Origin: Bacteriovorax sp. UBA1852
GTDB taxonomy: Bacteria > Bdellovibrionota > Bacteriovoracia > Bacteriovoracales > Bacteriovoracaceae
Reading direction: 5' to 3'
Assembly (NCBI GenBank): GCA_002338505.1
Contig: DDIK01000022.1
Coordinates: 1 to 21,586 of the forward strand
DNA: 21,586 nt
The position numbers and the translations under genes are program-made. The notes below the pieces were generated by a model. It did no database searches, was not told the origin of the DNA, and saw nothing but the letters and a program-made list of their open reading frames with translations. The stretch's first letter is position 1. Every line of letters starts with the position of its first letter. Positions 8,177 to 14,183 of the stretch are shown one piece after another.

Positions 8177-8698
8177 CTAGTATCCTAGTTTCTCTTTTAA
8201 AGCGTCTATCATCTCATTAACCCTATCAGGCCATAGCTCACTTGCATCACCTTTTAAAACCCAAGGAAGAGCTTCATGGATTTCATCAAGGGTTGGCCTT
8301 AACTGAATACAGTCTGCTAAATCAATTCCACGATCACAGAGTGCATATAGTTTTGTTTTTAATAAATCAGATCTACCAAGAGTAGATAAAATAATAGACT
8401 GGCCTTTAAATATTTCGACTGTTCTAAGTCTCCAATCTTTTGGAAGATCACGAATAATTGAGATAGGGCCATTATTTAACCAATCCTTGTCTAAATTAAA
8501 TTCAGGATGAGTCATAATAAACTCAATAGAGGCTTTCTTAATTTCTTCAGGTATTTCAGGATCTATAAGGTCGACGTCTTTTGTAACTCTCGTGGTGACA
8601 TCCATAATATTTAGAGCTGCACCACCAATTACAATGGCACTAAACTTTAGATTTTTAGAGTCTAAGTACAAATCAAATTCTTTAATTACATCTTTCAA
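8177..8698 (-). CDS. Nucleotidyltransferase-fold protein (DUF6036/AbiEii-like)
   Basis: 173 residues. The motif VIGGAALNI at 23-31 is the nucleotidyltransferase glycine signature. TKDVDLID at 39-46 supplies the paired metal-binding acids D41 and D43. K114/K116 followed by DRGIDLADC (122-130) matches the Lys...Asp helical motif seen in AbiEii/MNT-like enzymes. These transfer nucleotides to RNA or protein, and many act as toxins. The start is a TTG at 8698, preceded by AAGAGG with good spacing; no better ATG exists. It is the first gene of a leftward operon, one base from the HTH gene. A perfect 12-bp inverted repeat ends ten bases upstream and probably controls it. Fold call strong; toxin, defence or plain regulatory role undecided. 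Confidence 0.8.
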   Translation of the reverse strand: MKDVIKEFDLYLDSKNLKFSAIVIGGAALNIMDVTTRVTKDVDLIDPEIPEEIKKASIEFIMTHPEFNLDKDWLNNGPISIIRDLPKDWRLRTVEIFKGQSIILSTLGRSDLLKTKLYALCDRGIDLADCIQLRPTLDEIHEALPWVLKGDASELWPDRVNEMIDALKEKLGY

Positions 8699-8708
8699 AA
8701 CAGACCTC

Positions 8709-8740
8709 TTTCATATATTACTATATCTTAATATATGAAA
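8709..8740. promoter_or_regulatory. 12-bp palindromic operator candidate
   Basis: TTTCATATATTA (8709-8720) and its exact complement TAATATATGAAA (8729-8740) flank an 8-base spacer. A third half-site, CATATATTA, repeats at 8750-8758. The palindrome sits immediately upstream of the ribosome binding site of the nucleotidyltransferase-HTH operon, where a repressor would block transcription. AT-rich composition favours chance repeats, but 12 of 12 matched bases at this position is notable. Confidence 0.55.
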
Positions 8741-8776
8741 ATAAACTAGCATATATTATGACATAATTTTGGGTGC

Positions 8777-8825
8777 AAAATAGCATAGAAATAGCATAGT
8801 AATTTTTATCTTCTATGCTATTTCT
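8777..8825. repeat. AATAGCATAG repeat cluster with 13-bp inverted repeat
   Basis: AAATAGCATAG occurs twice in tandem (8778-8788 and 8789-8799). AGAAATAGCATAG (8787-8799) is then exactly inverted as CTATGCTATTTCT (8813-8825) across a 13-base AT-rich loop. There is no T-run on either side, so it is a poor terminator. It could be a recombinase or initiator binding site. Confidence 0.6.
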
Positions 8826-9029
8826 TGTTCCAAGATACTCTATTTTAGTTTTTGAAAAATGGCTGAATACCCTATTATAACTAACGATTACGGTGATTTG
8901 AAAAACTCTTTTAAAATCTCAAAAAACGCGCTTTCATACTATTAGTTATATGGGGTAAAGCCATGTATTTCAATCTAGATAGGCATCCATGTTCTGACTA
9001 TACCAAAATAGCATAGTCTTTTTTATCTT
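8788..9029. repeat. Pair of 25-bp direct repeats (att-like)
   Basis: 8788-8812 and 9005-9029 match at 22 of 25 positions, sharing AAATAGCATAGT and TTTTATCTT, and start 217 bases apart. A tyrosine recombinase C-terminus ends 24 bases beyond the right copy, so these could be attachment-site or arm-type sequences. Function inferred. Confidence 0.45.
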
Positions 9030-9052
9030 TAATAATCCAGTAAGCTCCAAAT

Positions 9053-9154
9053 TCATAGTAAACTTTCCATTTTTAGAGCCTTTTTTTCTAAGTGATCTTC
9101 ACCAATATCAGCGTAAATTTGGGTCGCTTGCTGTGAGCTATGGCCCAAGCGATC
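9053..9154 (-). pseudogene. Tyrosine recombinase (integrase), C-terminal remnant
   Basis: The last 33 codons plus a TGA. The text contains LGHSS, the conserved box III histidine context, and TQIYADI, the catalytic tyrosine context, followed by a charged tail EDHLEKKALKME as in phage-type integrases. All upstream catalytic residues (box I Arg and the Lys) are missing, because at about 9145-9155 the sequence switches to an IS66 transposase fragment reading the other way. It is inactive, but it shows that an integrase-bearing element once sat here. Too short for a standard gene call; the motif match is good. Confidence 0.72.
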
Positions 9155-9436
9155 TGGTATACGATCAAGAATTGGCAGGGACTGACATATTTTTTAGACG
9201 ATCCTCAAATACTACTTGATAATAACGCTGTTGAGAGAGTGCTTAGAAACCCAGTTAAAGGCAGAGATAAATATCTTGGATACAGGACAATTAATGGCGC
9301 TGATGTAGCGATGTTCTTTTATACGATAATTGAGAGTTGCAAGAAGCTTAGAGTTAATCCGAGAAAGTATCTGAGGGACATGGTTTTGGAAGATCCACTA
9401 AAGACCCCTTTTCAATACAAAAAGAGCAGCCCGTAG
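9140..9436 (+). pseudogene. IS66-family transposase, C-terminal fragment
   Basis: 98 residues matching the end of the IS66 (TnpC) transposase: AIWYTIKNW, then a segment with LDNNAVERVLRNP holding the catalytic Glu of the DDE triad (E in AVERV), then the YLGYRT and FFYTIIESCKKL helix, ending LRDMV. Full TnpC proteins are about 500 residues, so at least 400 are missing, including the first two catalytic acids. The left edge fuses to the recombinase remnant. The last codons run into the hairpin that terminates the next gene from the right. No accessory tnpA/tnpB and no clear inverted repeat were seen. Non-functional relic. Confidence 0.82.
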
Positions 9437-9443
9437 GCTGCTC
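9419..9443 (-). terminator. Rho-independent terminator of the tandem-repeat secreted protein gene
   Basis: Read on the minus strand, GAGCAGCC, loop TACG, GGCTGCTC and then TTTTTG: an 8-bp GC-rich perfect stem with a tetraloop and U-run, 67 bases past the stop at 9511. On the plus strand it lacks a T-run, so it acts leftward. Confidence 0.8.
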
Positions 9444-9510
9444 GAATATTCTTTACTTTTATAAGTCTTGCTTGGTTATCATACTAGTGTTTCAGAGTGA
9501 GCCCCTCCGA

Positions 9511-10164
9511 CTATTCATTATAACACGTTATTTTTTCTATCTCTCTTGAGTGGTTCGCACTTACCGTAATTTTCGAAAATTTTCCGTATTGATTCATAAA
9601 CACTCTTTCATCACTTCTTGCGTTGAAGTGAGTAGACATAGACCCCTCTAAATATTTAGAGAATCCAAGAGCTACACAAACTCCATTGAGACTAGACCTC
9701 GTATTAATTAAGTGTTTTTTGTTGCCTCTTACAAGACGAGGAGCGAAGAAAGTGTAACCGTCGACCTGTTTACTCTCTTTACTATCCTCATAAATGATGA
9801 CTGTTTTAAAGTCTTCCTCTTGAAAGCATGTAATAGACACTATCGACCTTGAATGATCTTGTGAACTTGAGAATCTGGAAAGCTCACCATATTCGTTCAA
9901 AAATGCTCTCTTGGCACTTCGGGCGTTAAAAGGTACTTCTAAAGAATTCTTTAAATAGTTGCTGTCGTTATTAATTGCCTTGCAAACGCCGTCTAAACTA
10001 GACTTTGAATTGATCACCCAGCTTTTAAATCCTTCTTTAAATTTCGGCATAAAGTAGGTAGTAGTTCCATCTATATTTCTTTGAGAACTTTGATACTCAA
10101 CCACGTCTATCGCAAACGATGATATTGACCCTAAAAGTAATAATCCAATTAACTGCTTTTTCAT
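9511..10164 (-). CDS. Exported protein made of two tandem copies of an unknown domain
   Basis: 217 residues. A Sec signal peptide (MKKQLIGLLLLGS...SFA) probably cleaves after A18. The mature protein is two copies of a domain of about 80 residues: about 32-113 and 135-214. Shared landmarks in order are DG-T-F/Y-F-P, INS/TRSSL-GVC, a FNARS box followed by R-F-N-YG--S, HSR-I--ITC. Each copy has two cysteines (C61/C113 and C163/C214) that could pair within the copy. I do not recognise the family and see no catalytic signature; a periplasmic or secreted binding module is a reasonable guess. The ribosome binding site AGGAG lies seven bases before the ATG, and a strong terminator follows, so it is a single-gene unit. 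Coding and duplication are certain; function is unknown. Confidence 0.8.
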   Translation of the reverse strand: MKKQLIGLLLLGSISSFAIDVVEYQSSQRNIDGTTTYFMPKFKEGFKSWVINSKSSLDGVCKAINNDSNYLKNSLEVPFNARSAKRAFLNEYGELSRFSSSQDHSRSIVSITCFQEEDFKTVIIYEDSKESKQVDGYTFFAPRLVRGNKKHLINTRSSLNGVCVALGFSKYLEGSMSTHFNARSDERVFMNQYGKFSKITVSANHSREIEKITCYNE

Positions 10165-10487
10165 GATATTCTCCTACTCATCTAAGTAATGGTTTTCGTG
10201 TAACCAATATTTATAAATTCATCGTCTTAATGATTAAATATTAATGTAAATAAACAATAAATGATAAAGACCTTGTAAATAATACAACTGCGTTCATGGA
10301 AATTGTTTTTCATAAACGTGAATTTGTCTTAGAGTCAAAGCAAATACTATGAGTAGAGTATAGTAATTAAGAGATATGCTCTAGTGTTGGACATTTTTTT
10401 TGGTAGGAATTCATTTGAGATCGAGTATTGTTACATAGAGATAAAGATCAAAAGAAGACCTGTAGAAACCTACTTATGATATAACTT
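10165..10487. other. 323-bp intergenic region
   Basis: AT-rich, no credible frame on either strand. It must contain the promoter of the leftward tandem-repeat gene (ribosome binding site at its left edge) and the 3' end of the YiiX-like gene transcript on the right. I could not fix a convincing -35/-10 pair and saw no clear terminator hairpin or RNA gene. Confidence 0.4.
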
Positions 10488-12074
10488 CTAATAGCTTAAC
10501 TTAGTGTAAGTAGTCTTACAGACTTTTTTTCTGTTATACCTATTAGCGATTGATCCGCGAACACTTTCTTTTCGGCTTAATCGCTCATGTTTACAGTCTT
10601 TGGAAGTAGAATAATAATTATTATCGATGTTTTGAAAACCTAAGTCTATAGCTAGATCTTGCTTAGTCTTATATCTGTAATTACCCTTCTCTTTCTGTGC
10701 AACATAGTAAACAAGGTCAACTGGAGAGTTCTCATATAGTGCCAAGGAAGTTATATCATCTGGGGAAATGGCCATTCTTCCTGGCCACTTTTGTGTAGGC
10801 CACTTAACATCACCGAATGATTGATAAAGTAATTCAGAACAAACTAGTTGATCTGTTGTCTCTACATCAAAGTTAAAGTCATATGATTTACCGATTTGCG
10901 CTAGGGCGACGGTAAAAACTTTCTCTTTCTTAAGTGGTGAAAGAAAATCGTCACTCACTCTTAAGATGGCAAATTCATCAACATTCATAAAGTCTTCTAA
11001 CGACTTCAAATGAGTACCAGTTCTATCTGTTTCTATAATACTTAGTCCCTGTTCAATTTCATTATGGTACTCAACAATACTAGGATGATACCACATACCT
11101 ATTTCTTGTAATTGTTGTTTTGTTCCAAGCCAAATCGCATTGTGCCCAAAGTGACCCGGTATGAAAGTATCAGTTAATGCAAAATAGGTCTTCTCCGTAA
11201 TAATGTCTAATGGCCTTAAGTTATCTAATATTTCTTGTTCTAATTTGTCTCTTTTAAATAGATAACCTTCTCTCCAGCGTACAGCGCCTGTACCATTACC
11301 AAAGGCCTTAGATAATAAATGAGTTATCTCTATCCCAAGATCGAATAATTTATCAAGTCTCTCTTTATTGCGATACTTTCTTGAAAGTTTTAACAGTTTC
11401 TTATGCTCTTTAAGAAGGTTCACTGCGGGATGAGAAACAATTTTCTCTTTGAGATCATGATTGTTACTTAACTGCTTGTTGTCATTGTAGTACTGAGCGA
11501 ATTTGTTATAAGACTCTATGGTTTTATATATATATTCTTTTTTAAGAATTGAGCGAATAAGCTTAGATATCTCATGTGCCTGAATATCATAAGATAAGTC
11601 AGAATCGTTAATAAGCCTTCTAAATTTTCTGAATGCATAATAGTCAGTATATGTATTATCGAGAACTTCAAATCTATCCAAGCGACTTAAAAGAGAAATC
11701 GCTTGATCTTGACTCTTCTCAAGTTTTGATAGATCTTTTTGAACCTCTAGAAAAGTTGCAACAATCTGATGCATCACTGTGAGATCACTACCGGCTAATG
11801 TCTCACCTCTTTTAATCTTATTAATAATTTTTCTATTTTCGACCTCTGCTATCTTGGAGAGCATATTTTTCGCTGCTTCAATATGATAGTAAATGACTAA
11901 ATCATTATTTTCATATTGAAGACTTTTATATCTGTGCCTTTCTGGTGTAAGTTGTCTTGCTTTTTGAATAAGTACTTTGGCATTACGGAGTTTTTCTTGA
12001 ACCCAGTTACTTTCAGAAGTATTGGCGAAGCTCGAGAGTGAGATACACAATGTCACAACAATAGGTTTAAGCAT
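10488..12074 (-). CDS. YiiX/C92-like permuted NlpC/P60 enzyme with long helical N-terminus, exported
   Basis: 528 residues from the ATG at 12074; an upstream TTG at 12089 lacks a ribosome binding site. A signal peptide (LKPIVVTLCISLSSFA) precedes about 265 mostly helical, Lys-rich residues with coiled-coil character (about 25-285). The C-terminal domain opens with LRPLDIIT (286-293), has the histidine in FGHNAIWLG (H311) and the cysteine in QLVCSELLY (C412). This His-before-Cys order is that of permuted papain-fold YiiX/YebB (peptidase C92) proteins. Family members hydrolyse amide or ester bonds, sometimes lipid-linked; the substrate here is unknown. A basic tail with three cysteines follows. 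It stands alone, divergent from the DUF501 gene. The fold is confident; the reaction is inferred. Confidence 0.75.
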   Translation of the reverse strand: MLKPIVVTLCISLSSFANTSESNWVQEKLRNAKVLIQKARQLTPERHRYKSLQYENNDLVIYYHIEAAKNMLSKIAEVENRKIINKIKRGETLAGSDLTVMHQIVATFLEVQKDLSKLEKSQDQAISLLSRLDRFEVLDNTYTDYYAFRKFRRLINDSDLSYDIQAHEISKLIRSILKKEYIYKTIESYNKFAQYYNDNKQLSNNHDLKEKIVSHPAVNLLKEHKKLLKLSRKYRNKERLDKLFDLGIEITHLLSKAFGNGTGAVRWREGYLFKRDKLEQEILDNLRPLDIITEKTYFALTDTFIPGHFGHNAIWLGTKQQLQEIGMWYHPSIVEYHNEIEQGLSIIETDRTGTHLKSLEDFMNVDEFAILRVSDDFLSPLKKEKVFTVALAQIGKSYDFNFDVETTDQLVCSELLYQSFGDVKWPTQKWPGRMAISPDDITSLALYENSPVDLVYYVAQKEKGNYRYKTKQDLAIDLGFQNIDNNYYSTSKDCKHERLSRKESVRGSIANRYNRKKVCKTTYTKLSY

Positions 12075-12078
12075 ATAA

Positions 12079-12086
12079 TTTCCTTT
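12079..12086 (-). promoter_or_regulatory. Ribosome binding site fixing the YiiX-like start
   Basis: AAAGGAAA on the minus strand sits four bases before the ATG at 12074, placing the start directly at the signal peptide and excluding the TTG at 12089. Confidence 0.6.
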
Positions 12087-12218
12087 CAATAAAAGATGTC
12101 CCAGTTTAGCCTAAATATAGATTTTCAACACATATGATGGAATATTTTCATATTGTATAATTTATTGAAGGCATATAAAGTACTAGAAATACAAAGCAAA
12201 AGTAGCTATTATTACAAA

Positions 12219-12755
12219 ATGAACCATACTCTTTCTGATAAGATCAAAAAATTAAATACAATAATGACCGAAAACAAGGCCACCGATGAGGACATCAAGT
12301 CGGTCAGAGAGTTAATAGGTCGATATCCTGATGGTATGCATGCCACCGTCAAGCACAACAAGAGAATAATTACTGTTGTTAGTAATACAATTATTAGAAA
12401 GAAACCTTTTCCAACGCTATTTTGGCTTGTTGATAGAAGTGCAACAAAGAAAATTTCTGCAATTGAGTCAACAGGCTTAATTAAAGAACTTGAAAAAGAT
12501 ACAGAAATTATAAGTCTTATGAAAAAAGATAATGAAATCTATGCAGGCTTAAGAAGCTTCTATCATGAACAAAATAATCTCCCCTTAACAGCTGACTCAC
12601 CTTTTTATAATACTATTTATAAAACTGGAGCTGGCGGATTACAGGATCACGGTCGAATAAGATGCCTACATCTTCACATGGCCTACCATTATAGTGTTGG
12701 TTCTTCATTTGGGGAGTATCTAACTCAGAGATTCCCAGATTTAAGGCTGCAGTAA
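12219..12755 (+). CDS. DUF501-family protein
   Basis: 178 residues from the ATG at 12219; the frame extends to a TTG at 12153 (200 residues). A TATAAT at 12156-12161 would lie inside the longer version, which favours the later start, though neither start has a good ribosome binding site. Numbered from 12219, FPTLFWLVD (64-72), the helix ISAIESTGLIKELEKD, YAGLR--Y, TGAGG (136-140) and IRCLHLHMAYH (147-157) follow the DUF501 signature order. The family has no established activity; the clustered His and Cys could bind a metal. Actinobacterial members have a CPCG pair before the FPT box, which is absent here. The stop TAA directly abuts the ATG of the GH1 gene, so the two are translationally coupled and probably work together. 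Confidence 0.78.
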   Translation: MNHTLSDKIKKLNTIMTENKATDEDIKSVRELIGRYPDGMHATVKHNKRIITVVSNTIIRKKPFPTLFWLVDRSATKKISAIESTGLIKELEKDTEIISLMKKDNEIYAGLRSFYHEQNNLPLTADSPFYNTIYKTGAGGLQDHGRIRCLHLHMAYHYSVGSSFGEYLTQRFPDLRLQ

Positions 12756-14183
12756 ATGTATACAACCAACATAGATAATATAAGCTTTGAAATTAAAAAG
12801 CTTAAAAATGTCTCAAAGAAAGATCTGTCATTTAAAGGTAGAGATTTATTATTTGGGTATGCTTGTGCTGCAGCTCAAATTGAGAATGGACTTGATGATA
12901 TTTGGTTGGATCACGCAAAGGAAGGAAAAGTCGCAGGCTTTCTTGAGGATGATAAATTAAATATAAGAAATAATTTTTGGGATAATCCTGATAGCGAAAT
13001 GAACTTTGTATACGATACAGGGGTGGACATTTTTCGCATGGGGCTTGATTGGCAAAGAATCTGTCCGGAAGGATTAGACTTTGATAAAGAGGCAATAACT
13101 CGCTACAAAGAGATCCTAAAAGATGTAAAAGATAATGACATGAAGACAATGGTCACTCTCTATCACCACAGCGAACCAAAGTGGACGCATCGCCAAGGAA
13201 GCTGGAAGAATTCAGAAATGATAGACCAATTTGTTAGGTACAGTGAATTTGTAGCACAAGAATTAAATGGGTACGTTGATTACTGGAACACATTCAATGA
13301 GGTTCAAATGTATATCACGCTCACACAGCTTTCAAACTTTTGGCCTAGCCCAAAAGGTAAATACAACTCTCTTGGTCTTTTTAATATTGGACCTATAAAA
13401 GGTACGTATCAAAAAAGTATGGAAAACGTTGCAAAGGCACATAATAGGGCCTACGAAGCAATAAAGAAGTATTCAAGCGCTCCCGTCAGTATTGCACACA
13501 ATCTTGCATACTATGTAGGAGATGGTGTGATCGGAAGAATTAGTGCAAAAATGTCTTGGCAAAAATTTAATTTTTTACTCGTTGATCTCACAAAAGATCA
13601 TTTAGATTACCTAGGAATAAATTATTATGGCGCAGAAGTTTTAAAAGGCTTTAATTTAGTGCTTAGTGAAAAATTTGAATATAGTGACTCAGGTAGAGCA
13701 ATATATCCAAAAGGTCTTTATGAAATGATAAAGATATTTTATGAAAAGTATAAACTTCCCATTTTTATAACAGAAAACGGAATGAGTGATGCAAAAGACA
13801 TTATTCGAGAGAAGTATATGTTAGAGCACATGAAGAGTCTTGATCTTGCCTTGAGTGAGGATCTTCCAGTTCTTGGATATATTTGGTGGTCAATGACTGA
13901 TAATCTTGAGTGGGCAGATGGCTACGCACCCAAGTTTGGATTAGTCGAAGTGAATAGAGAAAATAAAGAAATCACCTATAAGAAAAGAAAAAGTTATTAT
14001 CTTTATAAAAAAATTGTTCAAGATCGAATAATAGATACAACTTCTCAAGACACTATAAATGACAATTTTAAAAACTCAATAGGCCTAGATCGAATTATGA
14101 CAAGAGACAGAGATGCTGAAACTGCTCTATCAACTAGAAATCAGAGAACACAGAAAGTAAAAGACATAAACTGGTCAGTTTAG
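12756..14183 (+). CDS. Glycoside hydrolase family 1 protein, SFR2-like
   Basis: 475 residues, normal GH1 length, no signal peptide, so cytoplasmic or membrane-peripheral. Acid/base E182 in TFNEV, nucleophile E340 in ITENG, HH at 137-138, and the sugar-binding WW (377-378) and EWADGY (385-390) are all present. GH1 enzymes are retaining glycosidases or transglycosylases. Several stretches (VDIFRMGLDWQRI, LDYLGINYYGAEV, SDSGRAIYPKGLY, WADGYAPKFGLV) recall plant SFR2, a galactolipid:galactolipid galactosyltransferase, more than common beta-glucosidases; this comparison is from memory. The usual NEP is NEV here, which is unusual. A basic, Arg-rich tail of about 50 residues follows the barrel. Coupled to the DUF501 gene; its end overlaps the opposing kinase gene by nine bases. 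GH1 is certain; lipid remodelling is inference. Confidence 0.9.
   Translation: MYTTNIDNISFEIKKLKNVSKKDLSFKGRDLLFGYACAAAQIENGLDDIWLDHAKEGKVAGFLEDDKLNIRNNFWDNPDSEMNFVYDTGVDIFRMGLDWQRICPEGLDFDKEAITRYKEILKDVKDNDMKTMVTLYHHSEPKWTHRQGSWKNSEMIDQFVRYSEFVAQELNGYVDYWNTFNEVQMYITLTQLSNFWPSPKGKYNSLGLFNIGPIKGTYQKSMENVAKAHNRAYEAIKKYSSAPVSIAHNLAYYVGDGVIGRISAKMSWQKFNFLLVDLTKDHLDYLGINYYGAEVLKGFNLVLSEKFEYSDSGRAIYPKGLYEMIKIFYEKYKLPIFITENGMSDAKDIIREKYMLEHMKSLDLALSEDLPVLGYIWWSMTDNLEWADGYAPKFGLVEVNRENKEITYKKRKSYYLYKKIVQDRIIDTTSQDTINDNFKNSIGLDRIMTRDRDAETALSTRNQRTQKVKDINWSV

Larger units (their letters stand above)
8699..9052. other. Non-coding accessory stretch with repeats
   Basis: No credible gene. It contains the operator candidate at the left end, a cluster of AATAGCATAG repeats around 8778-8825, a matching 25-bp repeat near 9005, and between them about 190 bases in which I see no coding frame or RNA gene. 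Its right edge is the stop codon of a recombinase remnant. It looks like the edge of a decayed integrated element. Confidence 0.45.

Noticed and set aside
8787..8825. Hairpin read as a terminator or a CRISPR repeat
   Set aside because: No T-run on either strand, and only two or three irregularly spaced copies with no spacers.
12832..13149. Opposite-strand open frame inside the GH1 gene
   Set aside because: Antisense shadow of a gene with intact catalytic motifs; no ribosome binding site or protein-like features.
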